A stretch of 64,000 nucleotides of DNA from CBDHFQ01 sp965262565. GTDB taxonomy: Bacteria; Bacteroidota; Bacteroidia; J057. Below the pieces are notes generated by a model, which saw nothing but the letters and a program-made list of their open reading frames with translations, had not been told where the DNA came from and ran no database searches. Location of the stretch: positions 353,042 through 417,041 of the forward strand of contig CBDHFQ010000033.1 of assembly GCA_965262565.1 (NCBI GenBank), given 5' to 3'. The position numbers and the translations under genes were made by a program. Of the stretch, positions 44,737 to 54,600 are shown in pieces (position 1 is the first letter of the stretch; the number at the start of each line of letters is the position of its first letter).

Positions 44737-45973
44737 AACCAATTATCAAATCGCATTTGCATATCTCACTTCCAGAGTAAAACAAACCCTGGTAGCTATG
44801 TTAAGCGTAACCTTTGGGATTTCTATGTATGTATTTATGAATAGCTTTATGGCAGGAGTAAATAACATACAAAATGAGTTGGCTTTCAGTACTATGGCCC
44901 ATATCCGAATTTACAACGATCTGCCAGATGATCAAACGAACATCCTGGAAAGCCTTCATTCCGAACCCCATCAGATGGTTCATTTACGTCATCCCAGGAT
45001 CATAAATTATACAGAGGGAATAAAACATTCGCAACACATTCTGTCGTTTTTGGAACAACAAAAGGGAATAGCGGCTGTTACTCCTCAGGTAAATGTTAAC
45101 GTCTTTTTTCAATCTGGAATAACCGAGGTAAACGGTATACTTTCAGGAGTAGATGCAGATAAAGAGGACCAATTATTTGATATGAAGGAGTATGTTGTTC
45201 AGGGCAATTGGGATGAATTGAATCATAGGAACGAAGGCGTGGTGATAGGAATAGATTTAGCAAATAGGTTGGGCTTACATTTACACGATCAGGTTCTGGT
45301 GAATACACCAGGTGGCATCTCTAAAAGCTTCGAAATTATTGGAATTATCCAGACGACCATTAGAAGTGTAGATAATGCCAAGGCATTTGTTAAGTTAAGT
45401 GCTGCACAGCAAATGATACAAGAAAATCTGGGTTATGCGACGGATATTCAAATAAATGTCCATGATTATGCTGCCTCAAGAGAGGTGGCAAATAGGATTG
45501 CCCCCTTTATTCCTTTTGAGGTGGAAGCCTGGCAAGTAGCAAATGGCCAGTTAGAGGCATCCAGCACCTTGAGAGATTATATGGCGCTGGCTACTTCACT
45601 GACGATTCTTATTGTTGCTGGATTCGGAATCTACAACATTATGAATATGACGGTCAATGAAAAAATTAGAGAGATCGCCATTCTAAAAGCCATGGGATTC
45701 GATGGAGGAGATATTGTACACATATTTCTTACTCAATCGATCGTTATAGGTTTTATGGGAGGATTAGCCGGTTTAGGAATGGGTTATCTGATTTCTATGT
45801 TAGTAGGAAGTATTCCTTTTGATTTGGCTAGCCTGGAACATTTACCTATGGCTTATCGAGCGAAAGATTATGCCTTGGGAATCTTCTTTGGCCTGTTGAC
45901 CACCTTTATCGCGGGATACCTTCCCGCAAAAAAAGCAGCAGCAGTAGATCCGGTAGCCATTCTAAGAGGATAA
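44726..45973 (+). CDS. FtsX/MacB-type ABC permease
   Basis: A 415-residue protein with four membrane helices (about 15-40, 285-307, 335-360, 380-402). A large periplasmic MacB_PCD domain lies between the first two helices, and the FtsX signature KIREIAILKAMGFDGGDIVHIF is in the third. This topology is shared by LolC/LolE and MacB. It overlaps the HlyD gene by 11 bases, so is translationally coupled. The single, unduplicated FtsX domain suggests that it works as a homodimer with the ATPase at 46074. Confidence 0.92.
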   Translation: MKNRTNYQIAFAYLTSRVKQTLVAMLSVTFGISMYVFMNSFMAGVNNIQNELAFSTMAHIRIYNDLPDDQTNILESLHSEPHQMVHLRHPRIINYTEGIKHSQHILSFLEQQKGIAAVTPQVNVNVFFQSGITEVNGILSGVDADKEDQLFDMKEYVVQGNWDELNHRNEGVVIGIDLANRLGLHLHDQVLVNTPGGISKSFEIIGIIQTTIRSVDNAKAFVKLSAAQQMIQENLGYATDIQINVHDYAASREVANRIAPFIPFEVEAWQVANGQLEASSTLRDYMALATSLTILIVAGFGIYNIMNMTVNEKIREIAILKAMGFDGGDIVHIFLTQSIVIGFMGGLAGLGMGYLISMLVGSIPFDLASLEHLPMAYRAKDYALGIFFGLLTTFIAGYLPAKKAAAVDPVAILRG

Positions 45974-46073
45974 TCCAGTGTCAAGCGATTTTATGAAGAG
46001 GCCAGCACCTCGAGAAAGTAAGCCGACACTTCAAATATCAGTCATGTTTATATCTTTTAATGTCAATAAATAA

Positions 46074-46769
46074 ATGAATCAACATATTGCCTTAACGGCC
46101 CGACATATCACCAAATACTTTCACGAACCTCAGACCTTCCAGGTGTTAAAAAAACTTAGTTTTGAGGTAAGAAAAGGAGAATTTCTATCTATTATGGGAA
46201 AGTCAGGATCTGGGAAGTCTACCTTGCTTTATGTGTTATCCACGATGGATACAGACTATGAAGGAGGCTTAACTATTAACAATGTCGAACTCACTGGAAA
46301 AGCGCAGAATCAGTTGGCTGCTTTTCGTAATGAGCATATTGGTTTTGTGTTCCAATTTCACTATTTGTTGCCTGAATTTACGGCTGTTGAAAATGTAATG
46401 TTGCCTGCTCAAAAGCTGAGGAAGAAATCCAAAGAAGAGGTGAAGGAACGCGCTTTAGAGTTATTGGATATGTTGGGTATTAAAGATCAGGCGTTTAAAG
46501 CTGCAAGTAAATTATCAGGCGGTCAACAACAACGGGTGGCGATTGCAAGAGCGTTGATTAATGATCCTGCCATTATTATGGGAGACGAGCCTACAGGAAA
46601 CCTAGATTCCAAAAACACCCAGATCGTTTTTGATATATTTCGCCAATTAGCTGAAGAACGTGGACAGACTATTATCGCCGTTACTCATGACGAAGAATTT
46701 GCAGAAAATAGCGATCGGATCATTGAATTGGCGGATGGGGAGCTGGTGAGATCAGAACAATGGTTTTAA
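46074..46769 (+). CDS. ABC transporter ATPase (MacB/LolD type)
   Basis: A 231-residue ATPase with Walker A GKSGSGKST (residues 42-50), Q-loop FVFQFHYLLPE, signature LSGGQQQRVAIARAL and Walker B IIMGDEPTGNLDS, followed by the switch His in AVTHDEE. The MacB/LolD clade is indicated by the SGGQQQRVAIARALINDP block and FxFQFHYLLP. It starts 100 bases after the permease, a larger gap than elsewhere in the operon, so it could have its own weak promoter. Confidence 0.93.
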   Translation: MNQHIALTARHITKYFHEPQTFQVLKKLSFEVRKGEFLSIMGKSGSGKSTLLYVLSTMDTDYEGGLTINNVELTGKAQNQLAAFRNEHIGFVFQFHYLLPEFTAVENVMLPAQKLRKKSKEEVKERALELLDMLGIKDQAFKAASKLSGGQQQRVAIARALINDPAIIMGDEPTGNLDSKNTQIVFDIFRQLAEERGQTIIAVTHDEEFAENSDRIIELADGELVRSEQWF

Positions 46770-46851
46770 GGAAATACATTATCTTCATGAGAAAGTTGGT
46801 TATTTGGCTTATCGAGAAGGTGAACATATAAATGAGTAAAGGAATAGGACT

Positions 46852-47670
46852 ATGTATCAATTTTATCCTTATTTATTGGCGCTAATGATGTTATGTTGGC
46901 CAACGAATAAAATATTATGCCAGGAATCAGTTAGGTCGAATAGCCAATACGTTCCTGCTGTTGCCCTTCGTGTAAAGGCCCAATTCCCGATTCAAAATGC
47001 GATCGATTTACGGTTTAATACAAAGGCTCATATATCAGGCTATATTGGAATTGGCCAATTTTCCAGAGCCTATGTTATCACAGCATTAGATTTTTTGCCC
47101 GATGATAATCCGTCCCAAATAGCCCGCAAACAATTGCTAAAGGATAAGTTGAAAAACGGTTTTGTCCTTGAGTTGGGAACGGCCTATCATTTTGTTCGGC
47201 TTAAAGATTTATATGTAGGTCTATCTTTGCAGTTTCAACGATTTTCCCTTACTGCTACTCCTCAAGAACTTGTGGAAGAATACGATATTGGGGATAATCT
47301 AGATTTGCTGGATGATGTCCTTGAATTTGTGGAAACAAATGAATTAGCCCAGGCATTTTATGAAACAGTGGTCGTAAAACCTATTATTAGACCCATACAA
47401 TTAGGACTTACCATAGGTAAGACTTTTCATTTCAGCAAAGTTCCCCGACTTAGTTTGAATTTAGAATTATCTTATTCCAGAAATGTAACCACTCGCACTG
47501 AATTGACATCAGATTCATTCATTGGGCGAATTATCATTGGTAGTTTTGTGAATCCCATTCTGGATGAAGGGACTGAAGATAGCTTTGACGAGTTTAATTT
47601 ACCAACCCTTAGTTTGGGGGTCAATTATCAATTAGGGAAGAAGGTGTATGGTAAAAATACAAGGCATTAG
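46852..47670 (+). CDS. outer-membrane-beta-barrel-like protein
   Basis: A 272-residue protein with a signal peptide (ending NKILCQ). The mature part has alternating amphipathic strands (AVALRVKAQFPIQNAIDLRFN, HISGYIGIGQFSRAYVITALDF, GFVLELGTAYHFVRLKDLYVGLSLQF, LGVNYQLGKKVYG), as in small OmpW/porin-like barrels. No family was recognised with confidence. It starts 82 bases after the ATPase on the same strand and could be a terminal operon gene or independent. Confidence 0.72.
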   Translation: MYQFYPYLLALMMLCWPTNKILCQESVRSNSQYVPAVALRVKAQFPIQNAIDLRFNTKAHISGYIGIGQFSRAYVITALDFLPDDNPSQIARKQLLKDKLKNGFVLELGTAYHFVRLKDLYVGLSLQFQRFSLTATPQELVEEYDIGDNLDLLDDVLEFVETNELAQAFYETVVVKPIIRPIQLGLTIGKTFHFSKVPRLSLNLELSYSRNVTTRTELTSDSFIGRIIIGSFVNPILDEGTEDSFDEFNLPTLSLGVNYQLGKKVYGKNTRH

Positions 47671-47897
47671 CTTAGTGGATTGAGAGAGCATGCCCCCAAT
47701 ATACGGCCTACCTCCTTTAAGAATGTGGTAAATGATGCAGGGAACAATTTACTGATCAAAGACTATGGGATAGATAATCAAATCATTGGAGGTTCCTTAA
47801 TAGATACTTCTGTAGAGGAGTGCGACAAATGATAGTTCCAGTTTTATGATGCCTTAGCTACGATTTCCATAGTATTTCATTAAATGTTAAAGAGACT
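47671..47897 (+). other. short open remnant after the barrel gene
   Basis: A frame between stop codons at about 47685 and 47830 encodes about 48 residues without a good start, including NNLLIKDYGIDNQIIGG and ending DTSVEECDK. It may be the tail of a decayed gene, truncated next to the inverted-repeat element at 47898-48042. No homologous family is recognised, so this is only an observation. Confidence 0.25.
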
Positions 47898-48042
47898 GTC
47901 TCAAAAGTCATTTAGTACGAAAACTCGTTAAAAATGTGTAAATTCAGGGCCATTTCTTGCCGATTATTTGAGAGTTATTCAAAATTTAGCCTACATTCTA
48001 TCATTTCGATAAATGAAAGAAGAGGAAGTCGACTTTTGAGAC
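47898..48042. mobile_element. MITE-like or IS-end element with 12-bp inverted repeats
   Basis: A perfect 12-bp inverted repeat GTCTCAAAAGTC (47898-47909) and GACTTTTGAGAC (48031-48042) bounds a 145-base segment with no gene. The left end, AGAGACTGTCTCAAAAGT, resembles the ends of some IS elements found in Bacteroidota (recalled, not checked). It is a candidate non-autonomous element or IS remnant. No second copy was seen in the window. Confidence 0.45.
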
Positions 48043-48057
48043 TTCCTCTTCTTTTTT
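48016..48057 (+). terminator. strong hairpin terminator overlapping the inverted-repeat element
   Basis: A perfect 15-bp stem AAAGAAGAGGAAGTC (48016-48030) with GACTTCCTCTTCTTT (48040-48054) around a 9-base loop, running into six T residues (48052-48057). It lies within the right end of the element above and could end transcription from the barrel gene. The convergent gene begins at 48179. Confidence 0.85.
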
Positions 48058-48178
48058 GGAATTAACATGAAAGAGATAATGATCCATCAAATATTATATC
48101 TCAATAGGGAAATACTGTATTTTCTGAAGTTAGGATGCATAAAAATCTAGTGTGGTGTTAAGTGAAATGACATTTGTT

Positions 48179-51100
48179 TCAATGAATCATCACTCTCTTA
48201 TTGATAATTTCGTTTGGTAACTGAATGCTTAAAAGATATATACCTGAAGGAAGTGCTTCTACATGAAAACGATCTATTACATCAAACTCATGCTTTTGAT
48301 ATATTTGTTGTCGCACTTTTCTACCGGCCATATCCCATAGGCCAACAGATACTGGCCCCTTGGTATCGGCGCTTAAGGCAAAATGGAGGTCGCTGATAGC
48401 AGGATTTGGGAATACCTTGAGAATAGAAGATGCTTTCGACACTCGGTCAGCTGAAACTCCGACTTTTTCCAGGTGATATGGCATTTTTGTGGTAGACTGT
48501 TCATTGCAAAAGAATAATAATTGGGGAGGAAATCCCAAACTCTCTTTGGAATGAAAGACTGCCCTATCGTAATCTTTGTCCGTTTCTAAAGATTGTAAAA
48601 GGAAACTGGCTTTACCATTTTTATTTACCTCTGACAGAATTCCTTCCGTAACATCAAACTCGTAATATCTTTCCTGATTACTTATGTTAGCTGATGCAAT
48701 AAGATCTCCCTGAGGTCCTGGAGCATTGTTGAAGCTTAGCTGTGTTTCTTCCCATGAGTCCAAGGTAGGGAAAATACCTACATGGACTGTCCGGTCGTTG
48801 TCGGGGTTTTGGCCAAATAATCGAAGGATGACCCGATCAGGCGTTCCCTGGCTTTCGATATCAAATTGTAGATAGCTTTCATATCCCCAACCATTAGGTT
48901 TATTTCTCGCAACAAGAGTCTTTTTGGTTCCAAAGTTGTTATCACTTAAATATGATTTGTTATTGATATAAGCATCTGCTGAAGGAATGAATTCCCTCGC
49001 TATGCAGTCTACAGGTTCATCAGATTCGGTACTGAGAAATAGCAGTGGAGGGTTTTGAGTGGCTTCTTTGGTGTTGAATCGAGCATAATCATAATTGTCA
49101 TCCTGATTGGTAGAAATGAGCAAAAATGACACTTTCTTTGCTTGTTGATTAAATAGAGTTTTGACAAATGAAGTGACGTTCCATTCATAGTATTGGGAAG
49201 TACCATCAATTACTACTTCATCTAATTCTGATCCTATTTTTCCTGGAGCATTATTATAAGTGATCTCCAATTCCTGCCAGTCTGATGCTGTTTCGAACAC
49301 TGCTACTTTAATTTCTCTATTATTGAATTGATTTTCTCCAAAAAGGCGCAGTTTAGCTTGATTGACTTTGTCCAGGGATAGCCCTTCCAGGGAAAATTGT
49401 AGATAGGCCTTATAAGCCCAACCATTAGGTTTGTTTCGCGCATACATTTTATTGTTAGTTCCAAAATTTTCATCTGCTTTTGGAACTGCATTATTTACCA
49501 TAGCATCAGCAGCAGGAGATAGGGTAACCGAAGGTGGCTCATCACTCTGAACTCCAAAAACCACATAGCATTCTCCAGTTCTGGATGATATATTGGGATC
49601 AGATGAATTGGCTCCTATAATTATATCATCCACGCCATCTCCATTGATATCCCCCGCACCACTTACTTTACTGCCCACTTGGTTATAAGTAATTTCGCCC
49701 TTAAAAGTAAATCCATTTATTCCGTCTAAAGCTGAAAGGTCAAAACGTGTCTCTTGAGGAGAGTTACTTCCCAGAATTACATAGCATTCTCCTGCCGAAC
49801 TTTTCTCGTCCGGATCTGCATTTGCAGCCCCCAGAATAATATCCGCTAACCCATCTCCGTTGACATCTCCTGCTACTCCTAAAGAGCCACTCAAATTATC
49901 TCCTCCTTTTAATCCAGGAATAAAAAAACCATTACTCCCGTTCAGGTTTTTGATATCCAAAAATCCACTATAGCCAGCGCTATTGCCAAATACAACATAC
50001 CCTTCACCTGCACCTCCATTTGTATTGACAGCTGAGATAATCACATCGCTCAAGCCCCCGCCATTAACATCTCCGATGATTTCCACTAGACGGCTACTGG
50101 AACCACCTAATCCTTTCATTTCAAATCCATTCGTCCCATTTAAAGAAGAAACCTCAATACTGGGGGGGAAGGGAGTGCTACTACCGAAAATAGCATAAGT
50201 AGCTCCAGCATTTATTACAGATCCTCTGTCTACTCCAGAGGCGCCGACAACGAGATCATCGATCCCATCCCCATTAATATCTCCACCGCTACTCACAGCC
50301 CTTCCCAGTAAATTCCGATCCCCAATACCTTTAATAACGAATCCATTATTTCCATCCAAACCAGATAATTCAAAGGTGCTACCAAATCCCTGATCTGTGC
50401 CGAAAACTACATAGGCCTCTCCAGCTTCACTTATGCCTTCAGGATCGGCGTATTTGGCACCAATGACAATATCATCTATTCCATCGTTATTTATATCTCC
50501 TGCTATATTCAATGAACTCCCTGCTCTATCCTCATTGTCTATTCCATTCAGAACAAATCCGTTACTGCCATCCAAATCGTTAAAACTAATCGTAGTTGGA
50601 AAGCTACCATTCTTTCCGAAAATGACGTAGACTCTTCCTGTTCGGCCTCGACTATCCGGGATATCGAAATTATTTGCCAAAATTAAGTCATCCAGCCCGT
50701 CTCCATTCACATCTCCACCACTGTTGATCGCATTTGCAAAGGATAATATGGTAAATCCATTGGTTCCGTCGATAGAATTGATGTCAATATTAGCTTTAAA
50801 ACCAGAAGTTCGGCCGAAAATGACGAATTGTTGTCCCCCTCCACCCACAATGAAATCTGTGATGCCATCCCCATTCACATCTCCTGCACTACCTACATGA
50901 TCTCCAATCTTTAGATTCTCATTTCGATTACTGATAACAAATCCATTCTCGCCATTTAATGAAGTAGGTTTGAGTATGGCAGGAAATAGTTGCGCTTGAA
51001 CAGGAACATGTAATAAAGCGAATAGACTACCTAATGTAACACCCATTTTTATCGCCTGGTGCCAATATATGATTCGCCGTTTAAGCATTTTTAACTTTCG

Positions 51101-51211
51101 TTTTAGTGAGCGTCGAAGGTAATGGTTTGGGTAAAGTTGATACTTGATAAACGCCTTTCTGTATTTTTTCAGATGTTTTTTGAAGGTCGGGTGTAAGTGG
51201 TAGTATTTCAT
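48179..51211 (-). CDS. FG-GAP propeller surface protein with two DNRLRE domains and T9SS signal
   Basis: A 1010-residue protein. A basic N-terminal stretch (residues 1-55, rich in Lys, Arg, His and Tyr) precedes a hydrophobic segment (about 56-71) and a cleavage site near VQAQ. Met42 (nucleotide 51088) could be an alternative start with a normal signal peptide. Seven FG-GAP blades follow (about 90-535) with Asp-rich calcium loops such as GDVNGDGITD and GDINGDGVDD, as in integrin-alpha propellers. One blade reads GDVNGGGLSD and has lost an acidic residue. Two DNRLRE beta domains follow, both with the same NKPNGWxY motif. A T9SS type A domain (VFPNPAISDLHF to NKRVMIH) ends the protein. Confidence 0.9.
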   Translation of the reverse strand: MKYYHLHPTFKKHLKKYRKAFIKYQLYPNHYLRRSLKRKLKMLKRRIIYWHQAIKMGVTLGSLFALLHVPVQAQLFPAILKPTSLNGENGFVISNRNENLKIGDHVGSAGDVNGDGITDFIVGGGGQQFVIFGRTSGFKANIDINSIDGTNGFTILSFANAINSGGDVNGDGLDDLILANNFDIPDSRGRTGRVYVIFGKNGSFPTTISFNDLDGSNGFVLNGIDNEDRAGSSLNIAGDINNDGIDDIVIGAKYADPEGISEAGEAYVVFGTDQGFGSTFELSGLDGNNGFVIKGIGDRNLLGRAVSSGGDINGDGIDDLVVGASGVDRGSVINAGATYAIFGSSTPFPPSIEVSSLNGTNGFEMKGLGGSSSRLVEIIGDVNGGGLSDVIISAVNTNGGAGEGYVVFGNSAGYSGFLDIKNLNGSNGFFIPGLKGGDNLSGSLGVAGDVNGDGLADIILGAANADPDEKSSAGECYVILGSNSPQETRFDLSALDGINGFTFKGEITYNQVGSKVSGAGDINGDGVDDIIIGANSSDPNISSRTGECYVVFGVQSDEPPSVTLSPAADAMVNNAVPKADENFGTNNKMYARNKPNGWAYKAYLQFSLEGLSLDKVNQAKLRLFGENQFNNREIKVAVFETASDWQELEITYNNAPGKIGSELDEVVIDGTSQYYEWNVTSFVKTLFNQQAKKVSFLLISTNQDDNYDYARFNTKEATQNPPLLFLSTESDEPVDCIAREFIPSADAYINNKSYLSDNNFGTKKTLVARNKPNGWGYESYLQFDIESQGTPDRVILRLFGQNPDNDRTVHVGIFPTLDSWEETQLSFNNAPGPQGDLIASANISNQERYYEFDVTEGILSEVNKNGKASFLLQSLETDKDYDRAVFHSKESLGFPPQLLFFCNEQSTTKMPYHLEKVGVSADRVSKASSILKVFPNPAISDLHFALSADTKGPVSVGLWDMAGRKVRQQIYQKHEFDVIDRFHVEALPSGIYLLSIQLPNEIINKRVMIH

Positions 51212-51650
51212 GGTAAATAATTTAATTTATATAAAAATATAGATAGTTGTACGATGGAGGAAAATGAGATATCTCATGAGTGAGAAAGATCATCAGCCAA
51301 CCTGATGTAAGTACATTCTGAGGGATTCATACCTCCTCTGATTCAGTACAAAAACTAATGTATTTCATCTTGGCTGAAGTAAGGATAATAATTTTGTATT
51401 TTTAGCTAAAAATGATGAAAATTTTACTGAATAATAATTATTTTTAACAGTTATTACAGTAAAAATTAAATTTATTGATTGGTAAAATTATATTTGCCAT
51501 CATAAATATCTTACTCTTTTCTAAGGATACTCCGCTTTCTCACCTTTCGTAATCCTGACAGTATTTTTCAGGGATTTTTCCATATGCAAAAATGACTGAC
51601 AGTCAATTTATTACAAGTAAAATATATCTGTTTAATATCAACTACTATCT
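51212..51650. promoter_or_regulatory. shared regulatory region of two divergent T9SS proteins
   Basis: 439 bases between the FG-GAP protein (minus) and the redox fusion protein (plus). It contains a perfect 13-base palindrome at 51593-51605 (TGACTG-A-CAGTCA), 45 bases before the plus-strand ATG, and AT-rich tracts near 51400-51500. A bidirectional promoter that co-regulates both surface proteins is likely (inference). Confidence 0.45.
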
Positions 51651-54600
51651 ATGAGTTTAATCTTTACCTCCCCTAAACCTCTACGGATTATATGGGCAGT
51701 GATAGGTGTGTTAATGATAGCTGCCATACCGATGATCATGGTACCTGGCTTAACACAAGCTGAAGCTGTCCAACCTTATCTTAACAATGTGTTTCCCGCC
51801 TCTCTTTCGGGATCAGGCACTACAGTATTAGAGATTGGTCCTTACAAATCTGGAATGAGCTTTAATACAGTGATGGATATGGCCCAAGCCCCTGGAAGTA
51901 ATCGATTATATGTCGTGGAGCGAAGTGGCAATATTTATTCTTTTGACAAGGGAATGGCAAATCCTGAAAAACAACTGTTCAGAAATATGCGAAATATGGT
52001 ATGGGACGGACAAGATTCAGGAATTCTGGGACTGGCATTTCATCCGGATTTCAACAAAGCCGGATCTCCTAATAGTAATTTTCTCTATCTTTTTTATGTT
52101 ACAGAAGTAGGGGGAGTGAGGCATATACGAATTTCCCGGTTGACGAGAAACATTGCCGATGAAACCTATGTAGAAGGTTCGGAACTAATCCTCATTGACC
52201 AAAAAATCAATTTTACTTCTACCAATCTTCATCGAGGTGGAGCACTTGTATTTGGTGATGATGGATTTCTCTACATTTCAATTGGCGATCTTGGAGTACC
52301 TACTCAATCTCAAAATATGACTGATAGATTATGTGGAGGTATTTTAAGAATTGATGTAGACAGAAGAGGGGGGAATATCTCCCATCCCATTCAAAGAAGT
52401 TTGCAACAATTTGATCGAGGAACTACAGCCAACTACTACATTCCTAATGATAATCCCTGGGTAAATCCTAATGGAAGTGTATTTGAAGAGTATTATGCTA
52501 TAGGATGTAGAAATCCCCATAAAATGAGTAAAGACCGTGCCACTGGTACCATGTATATAGGGAATGTGGGATCTAATAGTGGAAATAAAAAAGAGGAGAT
52601 CAATGTAGTAAGTAAAGGAGCAAATTTTGGCTGGCCTTTTAGGGAGGGAAATGCCGATCGCCCTGACCTTATGGAAAGACCCAATCCAATGCTAGGTACA
52701 ATAAAAGATCCTCTGGTTTTCTATGAACACGGAGGAGCAGGTAATTGTGTAATTGGAGGATTTGTATATAGGGGAACTACACATCCCGAACTGGTTGGAA
52801 AATATATTTTTGGTGATTATGGTAGTAAAAATATTTGGTCGGTTAATTTGGATGGTAGTGGACAGAACCTGATCAGCACTTTGGGGGCAAATTTCCCTAC
52901 CTTTGGTCAGGATACAGATGGAGAAATTTATATAGGTCAAATGGGAACTAAATCCCTCCTGAAACTATCTGCTAACAAACAATTTGTTGTCCCTGATGGC
53001 TTATATTATGTTCGTTCAAAACACAGTGGTAAAGTATTAGACATTGCGAGTAAATCTGCCGCTAATGGGGGCAATATTCATCAGTGGCCAGAAGCTAATA
53101 CTACTAGTCAACAATGGTATCTAGAGAAACTTACCGCTAATATTTACCGCATCAAATCAAATCATAGTGGAAAATATCTGGAAGCAGCTGCTTTTGGAAC
53201 TCAAAACGGGACCAATGTTCAACAATGGACCTGGACCGGAACAAATAGTCAGCAATGGGCCCTTGAACAAGGGGATCAGGGACATTTTTTCTTTAGAAAT
53301 TTGCACAATAATAAATACCTTGATGTGTCAGGAGTATCTTTAGCTGATGGAGCTAATATTCATCTTTGGACCAGGCACGGAGGAAATAATCAACAATGGG
53401 AACTTCTAGCCATTGATGGGCCTGCGATCAATCCTCCATTATATTTATCCCAAACAGGTGCTTTTTCGAATTTAGCTAATCTTACACCAGCTTCTGGAGT
53501 TATTCCCTACACAGTGAATACCCCTCTCTGGTCTGATGGAGCCGCTAAGAAGCGATGGGTAGTCATTCCGAATGATGGGAACTTCAATACTGCTGCTGAA
53601 AAAGTGAACTTTAATACACGTTCGGATTGGAAATTTCCTGAAGGAACGGTGTTTATTAAGCATTTTGAATTAGCATTAGATGAAAGAAATCCAAATAATG
53701 CGCATAGACTGGAAACCAGATTTATCATTATTGGGCCACAAGAGAAATATTATGGACTTACCTACAAATGGAATTCAACTGGAACTGATGCTGTGCTGCT
53801 TTCAGATGGGGTATTGGAAAATTTTCAGATCACAGATCAAAGAGGACAAAGTCGTTCTTTAACCTGGCAGTATCCCAGTAGGTCGGAGTGTTTAACTTGC
53901 CATACCCAAGCTTCTGGCGGAGTTCTTGGACCACAGACCAGCCAACTGAACGGAACCTTAACCTATGGTTCTACAGGAATTACTGCGAATCAGCTAGAAA
54001 CCTGGCAGCATCTGGGCATATTCGCCTATCCCGAGAAGTTTAGCAAGCCCGTTGATCCTATAGAGATAACCAGATACATTACTTCCAGAAGCCTGGATGA
54101 TCAGCGAGCATCTCTCGAACAAAGGGCACGATCTTATTTGGATGCGAATTGTTCTGGTTGCCATAGACCTAATGGTGGGCCACGTTCTGAATTTGACGCT
54201 CGGATAGGATCAGGTTTGGATTTGCAAAATTTGATCAATGGTCCGGTCATAGAAAATTTGGGAATAGCAGGGGCTAAATTGATTGTTCCTGGTAGCCCAG
54301 AAAAATCTATCATTTATCAGCGGATCAATCAGGCTAATACTGGAGATGCCATGCCTCCTTTAGCTAAAAGCAGGGTAGATGAGGTGGCCGCAGACTTAAT
54401 TTTGGGTTGGATTAATGCTTTACCTGCTTCCGGTGGAGGTTGGAATGCCAAATATTATTCTGATAGAGCATTTAATACTCTTTCCTTTGAAAGAATAGAT
54501 CGGGCAGTAGATTTTTTCTGGGATGTGGTACCACCGAAAGAAGGATTTAAGCGTACGGAATTCTCTGTATCATGGACCACAACTTTGACCACTCGATTTT

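Noticed and set aside
47671..47897. remnant frame as a real gene
   Set aside because: About 48 codons, no plausible start codon and no known family; kept only as an observation.
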